A stretch of 64,000 bases of DNA, taken from Kurthia zopfii (GTDB lineage: Bacteria; Bacillota; Bacilli; Bacillales_A; Planococcaceae). Below, piece by piece: positions 1 to 7,795 of the stretch (position 1 is its first letter; each line of letters opens with the position of its first letter). The position numbers and the translations under genes are program-made. The stretch spans positions 31,268-95,267 of the forward strand of contig NZ_QFVS01000008.1 of the NCBI RefSeq assembly GCF_003143955.1, in the 5' to 3' direction. The notes below the pieces were generated by a model, which worked only from the letters and a program-made list of their open reading frames with translations, was not told the origin of the DNA and searched no databases.

Positions 1-261
1 TACTCATGAAATCTTTCAAAAAAATCATTTCCTTTCTGACTGAGAAACACTGTTATTAGTAGTACTAAGTGTATCTTTAACTTATTTTTCAGTCAATACA
101 GAAAAATCTGATAATTGAAGTGGATTTAAGTATTACAGAGAATTCGCGAATTAAACAGCGTAATTTCGTATATTTGACGTTTTCGCCATAAAATGTAACC
201 GCTTTACTACTTAAAAAAACCAGATAATGCTATACTTTATTTACTAAGGAGGTTTTATTCT
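1..261. other. upstream non-coding region
   Basis: I see no credible gene here. Near the right end there is an extended -10-like element on the + strand (TGC at 228-230 followed by TATACT at 231-236), a plausible promoter for the hydrolase gene that starts at 262. A Shine-Dalgarno sequence AAGGAGG lies just before that start. Confidence 0.4.
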
Positions 262-1089
262 ATGTTAAAATTAGAAACAAAATATGAAAAAAACAGCACG
301 GATTTAGTTGAAATGTTGGAAGGTCATGTATACATTAATGGTGCGCATTTAAGTGTTTTTACATATATCATTGATGGCGTTTTAATTGATACAAGCTCAG
401 AAACATTGTTAGACGGTTTTACAAATTGGATTAAGAATTATAAAGTTGATCAAGTTTTCATTACACATAATCACGAGGATCATACGGGTGGAGCAGCTTG
501 GATCGATAAAAACCTATGTATTCCGATCTATATTCATCCTATGTCTGTGGAAGTTTGCAAAGATTTGGAGCAAACGCCTACGTATAGACAAATCACTTGG
601 GGAAGACGCGGTGCATTCAATGCTCAACCTTTTTCTAAGCAGATGACTTCTCAAAAGTACACTTGGGAAATTATCGAAACGCCCGGTCATACGAGAGATC
701 ATCTTTCATTTTACTGCGTGGAAGAAAAAATCTTATTCTCGGGTGATCTTTTCGTTTTAGCTCATACGAAAGCGATTTTATCGACTGAAAATATGCAAGA
801 TACACTCGCTTCATTAAGAAAAGTATTAACTTATGATTTTGAAGAAGTCTATTGCTGTCATGCTGGGTATTTGAAAAACGGGCGTGAAATGTTACAAGAA
901 AAAATTCGCTATCTTGAACAATTACAAGAAGAAAGTAAAGTATTATATAATCAAAAGCTTCCGATTGCAGAAATAACGCAGAAATTATTTCCTAAAAAAT
1001 ATGCAATTGAGGATTTTTCAAATGGGGAATGGGCCTCAACTCACATTATTCGATCACTAATTAAAGATACTCCAACTAAATCCTCATAA
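262..1089 (+). CDS. metallo-beta-lactamase-fold hydrolase
   Basis: Cytosolic 275-aa protein of the metallo-beta-lactamase superfamily. The metal-binding signature THNHEDH is at residues 68-74 (His69, His71, Asp73, His74). A further metal histidine lies in TPGHTRDH (about residue 146) and the bridging aspartate in FSGDLF (about 166), so both metal sites look intact. The start follows AAGGAGG at ideal spacing. The family covers glyoxalase II-like thioesterases, lactonases and others, and the substrate cannot be told from sequence. The gene stands alone, with a decayed gene downstream. Confidence 0.85.
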   Translation: MLKLETKYEKNSTDLVEMLEGHVYINGAHLSVFTYIIDGVLIDTSSETLLDGFTNWIKNYKVDQVFITHNHEDHTGGAAWIDKNLCIPIYIHPMSVEVCKDLEQTPTYRQITWGRRGAFNAQPFSKQMTSQKYTWEIIETPGHTRDHLSFYCVEEKILFSGDLFVLAHTKAILSTENMQDTLASLRKVLTYDFEEVYCCHAGYLKNGREMLQEKIRYLEQLQEESKVLYNQKLPIAEITQKLFPKKYAIEDFSNGEWASTHIIRSLIKDTPTKSS

Positions 1090-1289
1090 TTCGGGTATGA
1101 ATAGGGCACTTTGATTCTTATTTTAGATGAGGCGATTTATTTAGAGGTATCGGTGGCATAGTAACTCGAAATAGGCAATCAGTTAAAAAAGAAGCATATA
1201 ATAGTAGAAATTATTTATCTAATGCTTCCAAAAATGATTGGAAGGTCCAATACATTATTTATTACCGCAATGATTTAGATGTGAGAAAG

Positions 1290-1623
1290 TACCTCTAATT
1301 CAGTGAAGTACTGCTGGCATTGAGTGTACTGGCGTTGGTACTTTCATTATTTATTTGATTTTGGATGTAAAAGTGGATGTCATCGCGAATGATTAATCAA
1401 TTCAAATGGTCATTTTTCACATACTCCTCCAAAATGGGGAACGAAACTGATACCGTTTTTAGAAAATGAGGTACAAATTTAGGCCTTAAAAGGAATACTC
1501 TCAAACTATATATTTTTCATCTATGATTCGATTTTGAATAAGTACGATACAAATGAATATTATTTACTTTTAGAATTTGGGATTACAAAGAAAATTCGTA
1601 AAGAGGTACAAGATTTTATCTAG
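1290..1623 (+). pseudogene. decayed duplicate of the adjacent Tyr/Ser phosphatase gene
   Basis: Two pieces in different frames match the intact phosphatase immediately downstream. The first, from about 1328, reads TGVGTFIIYLILDV and corresponds to TGVGAMILYLILDV just after the catalytic loop of the intact copy. The second, ending in a TAG at 1621-1623, contains YDSILNKYDTNEYYLLLEF and corresponds to YDEILQVYKTVDQYLLEEF near the C-terminus of the intact copy. The HCxxGKDR catalytic loop is missing, there is a frameshift, and at least one in-frame stop lies between the pieces. I read this as a tandem duplication in which one copy has decayed. The left limit is uncertain; the sequence from 1090 to about 1290 holds no recognisable gene. 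Confidence 0.7.
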
Positions 1624-1639
1624 ACTAAGGGGGAATTGG

Positions 1640-2398
1640 ATGAATCAATCAGCAGCTCAAATCGCTAATTTTAGAGATATGGGCGGTTTAGTAACGAATT
1701 CGGGAAATCGTGTAAAGGAACATTTACTTTTTAGAAGCGGTGAATTGAATCAATTAAATCAAAATGGGGTTCATTTTATACAAAACGAACTGAATATTCA
1801 ATCGATTATTGATTTTCGTGATGAAGCAGAGACTAAGAGTGCGCCTACTCCATTGATCGATGGAGTCAAAAACTTTTTAGTTCCAGCGAATAAAATGGCC
1901 ATTAATTTTGCTTCCATGAAAGAATTGATAGAAGATGATTTACTGAGTCAATTTTCAGAAGGTTCCTTAGAGCAATTTTACCGCGCATTACCTATTAAAA
2001 ATGCCGCGTATAAGAAACTTGTTCAGCAATTTAAATCGAAGAACCACGTACCGCTATTACAGCATTGTACGGCAGGAAAGGATCGTACTGGTGTTGGTGC
2101 GATGATTTTGTATTTAATTTTAGATGTACCTTTCAATGCAATCGTTCAAGAATATTTATTGACGAACGATTATATGACGAATCATGTGCCTGCTTGGGTT
2201 GAGCGAGCAAAGCCTTATGTGCAGGATTCGAACTTACTTAATAAGTTCATTTTTGTTGATGAAGCCTACTTAAGTGCGGCCTATGACGAAATATTACAAG
2301 TATACAAAACCGTTGATCAGTATCTTTTAGAAGAATTTGAAATCGATGCTGCTATGCGACAAACTCTTCATCAGTTTTATACGGAAGAGGTGCTTTAA
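1640..2398 (+). CDS. tyrosine/serine protein phosphatase (Y_phosphatase3 family)
   Basis: 252-aa cytosolic phosphatase. The catalytic P-loop HCTAGKDRTG has Cys143 as nucleophile and Arg149 as phosphate binder. The N-terminal NFRDMGG and FRSGEL motifs are typical of the bacterial PTP3/lipid-phosphatase-like family (Pfam Y_phosphatase3). I chose the ATG at 1640 because it follows AAGGGGG. A longer reading frame opens at 1577 but runs into the remnant of the decayed duplicate. The next gene starts directly after the stop codon, so the two are probably co-transcribed and translationally coupled. The substrate (phosphoprotein or phosphoinositide-like) is unknown. Confidence 0.85.
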   Translation: MNQSAAQIANFRDMGGLVTNSGNRVKEHLLFRSGELNQLNQNGVHFIQNELNIQSIIDFRDEAETKSAPTPLIDGVKNFLVPANKMAINFASMKELIEDDLLSQFSEGSLEQFYRALPIKNAAYKKLVQQFKSKNHVPLLQHCTAGKDRTGVGAMILYLILDVPFNAIVQEYLLTNDYMTNHVPAWVERAKPYVQDSNLLNKFIFVDEAYLSAAYDEILQVYKTVDQYLLEEFEIDAAMRQTLHQFYTEEVL

Positions 2399-3352
2399 TT
2401 GAAAACTCGTATTACGGAATTACTTCATATTGATTTACCAATTATCCAAGGTGGTTTAGCGTACCTAGCCTATTCAGAGTTGGCAGCTGCAGTTTCGAAT
2501 GCGGGGGGACTTGGACAAGTAACAGCGTTAAGTTTACCTACTGCTGAAAAACTGCGGGAAGAGATTCACAAAACTAGAAAACTCACGACGAAACCTTTTG
2601 GCGTCAATTTCGCGATGGGGCTTCACGGCACTAATTTTGAGGACTTCATCCAAGTTGCCATCGATGAAAAAGTTGCTGTCGTAACGATTACAGGCGGAAA
2701 TCCAACACCGATCTTACAAGCATTTCACGGTACAAGCATTAAAAAACTTGTCTTGGTCAGCTCTGTAAGACAGGCACAGAAAGCAGAAGAGCATGGCGCA
2801 GACGCGGTCATCGTTGTAGGCCAGGAAGGTGGTGGACATCTAGGAAGGGAAGACTTAGGGACAATCATTTTGACACCTAGAGTAGTCGACTCAGTTAAAA
2901 TTCCAGTGATCGCCTCTGGTGGAATTGGAGATGGTAGAGGGATGGCCGCAGCATTGGCGCTTGGTGCTGATGGAATTGAGATGGGGACGCGATTTATAGC
3001 AACGAAGGAATGTATACATGCTTCAGCGCTTTATAAAGAAGCGATTCTTGCGAAAAATGAACAAGATACAGTTGTCATTAAACGTTCGATTGGTGGGCCA
3101 GCTCGTGTGTTACATAATGACTTTACAGATGAGATTCTTGAGATTGAAAAGGCAACATCTACTTACGAAGCATTGAAAAACTATATCGGTGGGAAAAATA
3201 ATCGAGATTTCATCTATGATGGGAAAGAGCATGGATTTGGCTATGCAGGTCAGGTCATAGGTCTGATTGATTCAACCCCTACAATGAAGGATTTATTCAA
3301 TGAAATGGAGCAGGTTTTCAAAGATCAAATTCTAAAGTTGTCAGAAATATAA
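2399..3352 (+). CDS. nitronate monooxygenase (2-nitropropane dioxygenase family)
   Basis: 317-aa FMN-dependent TIM-barrel protein. Visible hallmarks are the N-terminal PIIQGG, the GQEGGGHLG segment with the conserved active-site histidine (His147), and the flavin-phosphate region PVIASGGIGDGRGMAAALALG followed by GTRFIATKE. The family oxidises alkyl nitronates such as propionate-3-nitronate. Related FabK enoyl-ACP reductases share the fold, but no fatty-acid genes are nearby. Translation starts at a TTG directly abutting the phosphatase stop codon, with GGAAGAGG upstream, so the pair is probably an operon. Confidence 0.85.
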   Translation: MKTRITELLHIDLPIIQGGLAYLAYSELAAAVSNAGGLGQVTALSLPTAEKLREEIHKTRKLTTKPFGVNFAMGLHGTNFEDFIQVAIDEKVAVVTITGGNPTPILQAFHGTSIKKLVLVSSVRQAQKAEEHGADAVIVVGQEGGGHLGREDLGTIILTPRVVDSVKIPVIASGGIGDGRGMAAALALGADGIEMGTRFIATKECIHASALYKEAILAKNEQDTVVIKRSIGGPARVLHNDFTDEILEIEKATSTYEALKNYIGGKNNRDFIYDGKEHGFGYAGQVIGLIDSTPTMKDLFNEMEQVFKDQILKLSEI

Positions 3353-3360
3353 AATAACTA

Positions 3361-3389
3361 TTGCAATTCATATTGATTTAGTATATTAT
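3361..3389 (+). promoter_or_regulatory. sigma-A promoter for the S-box transcript
   Basis: TTGCAA (3361-3366) and TATTAT (3384-3389) are separated by 17 nt, which places the transcription start just upstream of the S-box aptamer. Confidence 0.6.
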
Positions 3390-3412
3390 AAAGTTAATCA
3401 AATAATCGTAAT

Positions 3413-3560
3413 CTCTTATCGAGAGAAGGCGAGGGACTGGCCCTTTGACCCTTCAGCAACAGACATTTTATGAACTGTGCTAATTCCTGTAGCGTAAGCT
3501 AAAAGATAAGAAGAGTGAATTTAAACTTTCAAACCTCTTCTTATTCAGGAGAGGTTTTTT
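3413..3560 (+). promoter_or_regulatory. SAM-I (S-box) riboswitch with terminator
   Basis: The aptamer has the classic S-box core: a GAGAGAAGGCGAGGGA-type 5' segment, GGCCCTTTGACCC, and CAGCAAC. P1 is formed by CTTATC near 3415 and GATAAG at 3505-3510. An intrinsic terminator follows (AACCTCT at 3532-3538, AGAGGTT at 3550-3556, then a U-run). The 3' strand of P1, GATAAGAAGAG (3505-3515), can instead pair with CTCTTCTTAT of the terminator, giving the usual SAM-OFF switch. No methionine or cysteine gene follows. Only a 22-codon ORF and a second terminator lie downstream. Confidence 0.92.
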
Positions 3561-3588
3561 GATTGGATCGACTTCCCATACGAAGTAA

Positions 3589-3657
3589 ATGCTCATTTGC
3601 AGCGAGAACTGCCAACGCCCATTCGCACCGCTCATTTGCGACACTACTCATCTGTAG
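3589..3657 (+). CDS. possible 22-aa Cys-containing ORF under the S-box
   Basis: ATG at 3589 to TAG at 3655-3657, encoding 22 residues with three cysteines. It is the only ORF between the S-box terminator and the next terminator at 3665-3695. There is no clear Shine-Dalgarno sequence, so coding status is doubtful. The stretch also contains repeated short words (GCTCATTTGC twice, GCCCATTCGC once), so it may be a gene remnant or part of a non-coding RNA. Confidence 0.2.
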   Translation: MLICSENCQRPFAPLICDTTHL

Positions 3658-3664
3658 ATTCCTT

Positions 3665-3695
3665 AGAACTTCAGTCATTTCTGAAGTTCTTTTTT
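3665..3695 (+). terminator. intrinsic terminator after the S-box transcript
   Basis: AGAACTTCAG and CTGAAGTTCT form a perfect 10-bp stem followed by a U-run. It would end an S-box read-through transcript at roughly 300 nt. Confidence 0.85.
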
Positions 3696-3722
3696 ATTTT
3701 CTTAAATAATCTGACAATTCCG

Positions 3723-3751
3723 TTGACATTATTTGAAATCTGTTATATATT
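3723..3751 (+). promoter_or_regulatory. strong sigma-A promoter of the 53-aa gene
   Basis: Consensus TTGACA (3723-3728) and TATATT (3746-3751) with a 17-nt spacer lie downstream of the S-box terminators, so the small gene at 3797 is transcribed independently of the riboswitch. Confidence 0.7.
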
Positions 3752-3796
3752 AATAAAAATAAAAATAACTGTTATATAACAAAGGAGTAGATGACG

Positions 3797-3958
3797 ATGG
3801 AACATTTTATGGAAGGTTATGAAAAATACTGCGAGGCATGCGAGAATTACGGACTAGAATCGATGAATTTCTATCTTTATGTCAAACAACTTACAGAGGA
3901 GCAATTATATGCTTTCAATGAACATAAAAAAGACTCGATCAACTTCGAAGCCATTTAA
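3797..3958 (+). CDS. small acidic protein of unknown function, 53 aa
   Basis: ATG at 3797 is 9 nt after AAAGGAG. An in-frame ATG at 3791 is too close to the ribosome binding site. The protein is acidic, soluble-looking, has a CEAC motif near residue 12, and has no membrane segment. It has its own consensus promoter and is followed by an intrinsic terminator, which argues that it is a real monocistronic gene. I do not recognise a family. Confidence 0.7.
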   Translation: MEHFMEGYEKYCEACENYGLESMNFYLYVKQLTEEQLYAFNEHKKDSINFEAI

Positions 3959-3964
3959 AAAACG

Positions 3965-4017
3965 AACCAATTTATTCAGTTTTATTCAGTTTATTTATTG
4001 AATAGATTGGTTTTTTC
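3965..4017 (+). terminator. terminator of the 53-aa gene
   Basis: AACCAATTTATTCA (3965-3978) pairs with TGAATAGATTGGTT (3999-4012), followed by a U-run. Confidence 0.8.
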
Positions 4018-4097
4018 TTTTATTTCTGAAATCTTTATTTACTTTTTATAGTAATTATGAAATACTTTCAATAAAGATAATTGAATATTCATGAAGT

Positions 4098-4252
4098 AAT
4101 AGTGCTAGTTCCTTTGAACTGGATAATAGGGAATTCGGTGTAAATCCGATGCAGCCCCGCTACTGTAACATGGGATGAAATGACAATGACACTGTAAGCG
4201 TTTACGGGAAGTCGTCAAAGTAAATCGATCATGGAGCCAGGAAACCTGCTAT
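4098..4252 (+). promoter_or_regulatory. cobalamin riboswitch
   Basis: All main aptamer landmarks are present: GGGAATTCGGTG with AAATCCGATGCAGCCCCGC, CTACTGTAA, ACTGTAAGCG, and the closing B12-box GAGCCAGGAAACCTGC near 4235-4249. It precedes the five-gene cobalamin-uptake operon, whose expression is expected to drop when adenosylcobalamin binds. Confidence 0.95.
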
Positions 4253-4266
4253 TATTTTTTGTTTCA

Positions 4267-4381
4267 ATCTTCGAGGGGAAGATGTGAAGCGACGTCTATT
4301 GTTTATATTGTAGATTTTTCTATATATAACTAAATTGCGATCCTTCCACTTCTTTGCACATAAAAAATGGGGGGTTTTTTT
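4267..4381 (+). promoter_or_regulatory. expression platform between B12 aptamer and first gene
   Basis: Two possible hairpins lie here. ATCTTC (from about 4267) pairs with GAAGAT (to about 4284). CCTTCCA (4342-4348) can pair, with two G-U pairs, with TGGGGGG (4368-4374); this second stem buries the ribosome binding site and is followed by seven U residues, so it could act as a terminator, a translation block, or both. This is inferred from pairing only. Confidence 0.4.
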
Positions 4382-4382
4382 A

Positions 4383-5903
4383 ATGTTTAAAACAAAATGG
4401 GTTTTACCAGCAACATTATCATCAGCATTAGTTTTATCAATCTTACCAACTACAGGTATTCACGCTGAGGCAAAAACATCTGTAAAGGAAGTAGCTTACG
4501 AAAAAGACTTAGCAACTTCTTCAGCATACTTATATAAGCAAGCTTTAGTGCCAACTGCTTTCAGTAATGACACTGTGATGGCATTTGCTCGTTCAAATTA
4601 TGGCGTAAACAAAAATTATTACACTACATATTACAATGAAGTTGTAAAATCTTTAAAAGCAGATGGCGTTGAGAAAATCGCAGCGGGAAGTTTATCTAAA
4701 ACAATTCTTACGCTGAACGCAATCGGCAAAAACCCTGCTAAAATTGCAGGATTCAATCTTTATGACGAAGTAGCAAAAAAATTAACGGATGCGAAATCTA
4801 GTCCTTTAGTTTCGGATTATATTTACGCAATTATCGCTTTAGATAGTAATACACAATCATTTTCTGATGAAACGAAATATGCGGATGCAAATGTTAAATC
4901 ACTTGTGAAAAAATTAATCGCAACTCAATTTGCGAACGGTGGCTATTCTTGGGCACAAGGTTCTGAACAAGGAATTAGTGCAGATATGACTGCAATGGCT
5001 TTAATCGCATTATCAAATCACAGTAAAGACGCTTCAGTTAAGAAATCAATTGATCGCGGATTAAAATATATGAGTGGCCAATTAACACCTGAAGCTGGTT
5101 ATGCTCCTTGGGGTGGCAATAGTGCAGATTCACAAGCACAAGTTATTTTAGCTTTACTAGCAAATAACATTAATCCTAAAACAAAAACTGCTTTCATCAA
5201 AAAAGAAAATTGGGCAATCTCAAATATCTTATTGAACTACAACAAAAAATTAGGTGCATTCACTATGAAGCCAGGCGATGCTGATGCGAACCTATTCACT
5301 ACGAATAGCGGTGTAACTGGTTTAGTAGCTTATGATCGCTATGTGAAAAAAGAAGATTCATTCTACGATCTTCACAATGCATCATCTAAAAAACTGAAAA
5401 TCGATGCTACTGCACCTAAATCAGTTAAACAAACGAAGTTAACGAATACTTCTAAAGCAATTAGCGGTACGACTGAACCATTCGCAACAGTTAAGTTATA
5501 TGTTTCGAATAAAGCAGTTGCAACAATCGAAACTTCAGCGGATGGTAAATTCACACATGCATTGAAGAAATCACTTAAAGCAAACACTTCAGTGAAAGTC
5601 TATGTAACTGATTTAGCTGGCAATAAGAGTAAAGCAATCTCTTATAAAGTGGTAGATGTTCTAACACCAGCTACACCTAAAGTAACTAAAGTTGTGACGG
5701 GTGCTAAAAAAGTAACTGGTACTACAACTAAAGGCGCTACTGTATATGCGAAAATCGGGTCAAAAACATATAAAACAGTCGCAAGTGCGAAAACAGGGAA
5801 ATTCTCAATTACTGTACCTGCATTAAAAGCTAAAACATCTGTAAAAGTTTCAGCGAAAAAAGGCAAGTACACAAGTAAATCAGTAACAGTTAAAACTAAA
5901 TAA
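4383..5903 (+). CDS. secreted alpha/alpha-toroid (terpenoid-cyclase-like) B12-operon protein with Ig-like repeats
   Basis: 506-aa secreted protein. Signal peptide to about residue 28 (charged start, hydrophobic core, AEA cleavage site). Residues about 35-330 are helical repeats of the prenyltransferase/squalene-cyclase toroid type, with repeat-like segments ADMTAMALIALSNH and SADSQAQVILALLANN. Residues about 345-506 hold two lysine- and threonine-rich bacterial Ig-like (Big_6-type) domains beginning at DATAPKSVKQTKL and LTPATPKVTKV. The start at 4383 uses GGGGGG; an upstream in-frame ATG (4335) would spoil the signal peptide. The alpha/alpha toroid is the fold of the alpha domain of animal transcobalamin and intrinsic factor. 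Placed first in a B12-riboswitch operon, it probably binds corrinoids at the surface (inference). The basic repeats could hold it to the wall. Confidence 0.8.
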   Translation: MFKTKWVLPATLSSALVLSILPTTGIHAEAKTSVKEVAYEKDLATSSAYLYKQALVPTAFSNDTVMAFARSNYGVNKNYYTTYYNEVVKSLKADGVEKIAAGSLSKTILTLNAIGKNPAKIAGFNLYDEVAKKLTDAKSSPLVSDYIYAIIALDSNTQSFSDETKYADANVKSLVKKLIATQFANGGYSWAQGSEQGISADMTAMALIALSNHSKDASVKKSIDRGLKYMSGQLTPEAGYAPWGGNSADSQAQVILALLANNINPKTKTAFIKKENWAISNILLNYNKKLGAFTMKPGDADANLFTTNSGVTGLVAYDRYVKKEDSFYDLHNASSKKLKIDATAPKSVKQTKLTNTSKAISGTTEPFATVKLYVSNKAVATIETSADGKFTHALKKSLKANTSVKVYVTDLAGNKSKAISYKVVDVLTPATPKVTKVVTGAKKVTGTTTKGATVYAKIGSKTYKTVASAKTGKFSITVPALKAKTSVKVSAKKGKYTSKSVTVKTK

Positions 5904-5921
5904 TTCAGTCAATAACTGAAA

Positions 5922-5958
5922 AGGGTTGGGTCAATTTTTTCTTAATTGGCTCAACCCT
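5922..5958 (+). other. intercistronic stem-loop
   Basis: AGGGTTGGGTCAAT (5922-5935) pairs with ATTGGCTCAACCCT (5945-5958) with G-U pairs. No U-run follows on the + strand, so it is more likely an mRNA-processing or partial-attenuation stem than a full terminator between the first two genes of the operon. Confidence 0.5.
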
Positions 5959-5985
5959 ATTACTGTATTCATGGGGAGGAATACT

Positions 5986-6909
5986 ATGTGGAAGATGAAA
6001 GCAATAGTAACAACTTTATTACTTTCAACGTTTTTAACTGCTTGTAACATTCAGACTGTTCAACAATATGAAGATGAACGGGACGAAAAATCTGCGAAAG
6101 TTGTAGAAGCTGAACCAAAATCCGAAAAAAAAGAATCTGAAAAAGCAACCGCTTCTAAAGAGAAGCCAGATGAAAAGAAACCAACAGTTAAAAATGAAAT
6201 AAACAAGACAACAACGACAGAAAAACCTGTTGCAACTCAACCGGAAAGTGTAGAAAAGGAAACGGTGGCGCAAAAAGAGCCAGTAAAAGAAGCGATTCCT
6301 TCAAAAAATGAAACACAGAAGCCGAATAATATACAAAAACCCGTAAAACAAGAAAAACCAGTTGAAAAGCCTGTCAAACCATCGAAACCTGTTCAAACAA
6401 AACCAAACAAAGAACCGGCTAAACCAAATCATTCGAATAATACGAAGCCACCCGTTTCAAAACCAAAACCAGTTCCACCGAAGCCGGTTGAAAAACCTGC
6501 TAAGAAAGAATATGCGATGGTATCAATCGGCATGAAAGTATTACTGAAACCAGAAAACTATGAAAAGTTGCCGAAAGCACTTCAAAATCCTAAGTACGTA
6601 CCTGAAAATGGTGTAATCGTGAGTGGCGCCAAGGTTGAAATTGAAAAAGGCGATACTGCGTGGGATGCGATTTCTCAATTACGTGCGAAATATGGCATTC
6701 ATATGGATTATGTAAACAATCCACTTTACGGTATTTATATTAAAGGGATTAATCATGTCTATGAATTTGATGCAGGTGAAATGAGTGGCTGGTTGTATAC
6801 AGTAAATGGCGTGAAAGCTCCTGTAGGGGTAGGAACTTACAAGTTAAAAGATGGTGATTCGATTAGTTTGCAGTATACAACTAATGGCGGCACCGATTTA
6901 GGTTGGTGA
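5986..6909 (+). CDS. lipoprotein with DUF4430 (transcobalamin-like C-terminal) domain
   Basis: 307 aa. Lipoprotein signal with lipobox LTAC, lipidated Cys20. Residues about 30-180 are a low-complexity Lys/Pro/Glu/Thr linker (KPVEKPVKP-type repeats) able to span the wall. Residues about 200-307 form a DUF4430 domain: VEIEKGDTAWDAISQL, then SGWLYTVNG and LKDGDSISLQYTTNG. DUF4430 is the bacterial counterpart of the beta domain of transcobalamin and intrinsic factor. The start at 5986 follows GGGGAGG; an upstream frame from 5926 runs through the intercistronic stem. It is expected to work with the preceding secreted toroid protein to capture cobalamin for the downstream ECF transporter. Confidence 0.85.
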   Translation: MWKMKAIVTTLLLSTFLTACNIQTVQQYEDERDEKSAKVVEAEPKSEKKESEKATASKEKPDEKKPTVKNEINKTTTTEKPVATQPESVEKETVAQKEPVKEAIPSKNETQKPNNIQKPVKQEKPVEKPVKPSKPVQTKPNKEPAKPNHSNNTKPPVSKPKPVPPKPVEKPAKKEYAMVSIGMKVLLKPENYEKLPKALQNPKYVPENGVIVSGAKVEIEKGDTAWDAISQLRAKYGIHMDYVNNPLYGIYIKGINHVYEFDAGEMSGWLYTVNGVKAPVGVGTYKLKDGDSISLQYTTNGGTDLGW

Positions 6910-6913
6910 TCAT

Positions 6914-7795
6914 ATGAAATCTTTACATCAATATCACCCAATTGTGATTTTCTTTTATTTTTTCGTTGTTATTGGTTTAACGATGTTTTACATGCATCCT
7001 GTCCTTCTAGGCATTAGTTTTTTAGGAGCTGTCTTATTAAGCCTTTTCATACAGCGGAAGAAATTTCTATCCTCGTTGAAATGGTTACTACCATTCATGT
7101 TCATTGCGGCGATCATTAACCCGCTTATTACACATAACGGGGAGATTATCCTACTTTATGTGAACTATCAACCGATTACGTTAGAAGCAATTGTCTACGG
7201 TTTCTCGATGTCAGTCATGCTACTAAGTGTCGTATTTTGGTTCGGTTCATTTAATGAAATTATGACATCCGATAAATTCCTATATTTATTTGGACGAATT
7301 TCTCCAGCTGTCGCACTATTGATTTCACTTACGATGCGATTAATACCTTTGTTCTTTTTACAAATCAAAAAGATTACAAATGCGCAGCGTACAATCGGCA
7401 TGGATCCGACTACCGGTTCACTTTGGCATCGAATTAAATCAGCCGCTACAATTATTTCAATCCTCATCTCCTGGGCGCTTGAAAATGCGATTGAAACGGC
7501 CGATTCGATGAAAGCACGAGGCTATGGGTTGAAAAACCGCTCAACTTTCTCCTTGTTTAAATTTGACCGTGCAGATGGCATTGTAACAACAGTGATTACT
7601 TGTCTTTTCTTCGTCGCGTTAATTAGTAGCTATTTCGGATGGAACTACTTTGCATACTATCCAACTTTCTCAACAATTGAATTAAATATGACGACTTGGA
7701 TTGTCTTCATTTCTTATTTTGCATTAATCATGCTACCTATTGTCATCGAATTATTGGAGGTGCTCAAATGGCGATCATTGAAATTGAACAACTAG
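6914..7795 (+). CDS. ecfT: ECF transporter transmembrane subunit EcfT
   Basis: 293-aa membrane protein with several hydrophobic helices (for example residues 8-45, 55-70, 95-115, 125-145, 228-248, 258-285). The cytoplasmic coupling motif KARGYG (about residue 208) is the Ala-Arg-Gly signature by which EcfT contacts the ATPases. It starts 4 nt after the lipoprotein stop and overlaps the start of the ATPase gene by 28 nt, indicating tight coupling. The T subunit joins the ATPase to the substrate-binding S subunit. Riboswitch control suggests it is dedicated to B12. Confidence 0.88.
   Translation: MKSLHQYHPIVIFFYFFVVIGLTMFYMHPVLLGISFLGAVLLSLFIQRKKFLSSLKWLLPFMFIAAIINPLITHNGEIILLYVNYQPITLEAIVYGFSMSVMLLSVVFWFGSFNEIMTSDKFLYLFGRISPAVALLISLTMRLIPLFFLQIKKITNAQRTIGMDPTTGSLWHRIKSAATIISILISWALENAIETADSMKARGYGLKNRSTFSLFKFDRADGIVTTVITCLFFVALISSYFGWNYFAYYPTFSTIELNMTTWIVFISYFALIMLPIVIELLEVLKWRSLKLNN

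Noticed and set aside
3597..3779. 60-codon + strand frame after the S-box
   Set aside because: It runs through an intrinsic terminator and the promoter of the 53-aa gene, has no ribosome binding site, and shows no protein-like composition.
5372..5872. Reverse-strand open frames inside the secreted toroid gene
   Set aside because: Shadows of the Lys/Thr/Ala-rich coding strand; no ribosome sites and the + strand product is clearly real.
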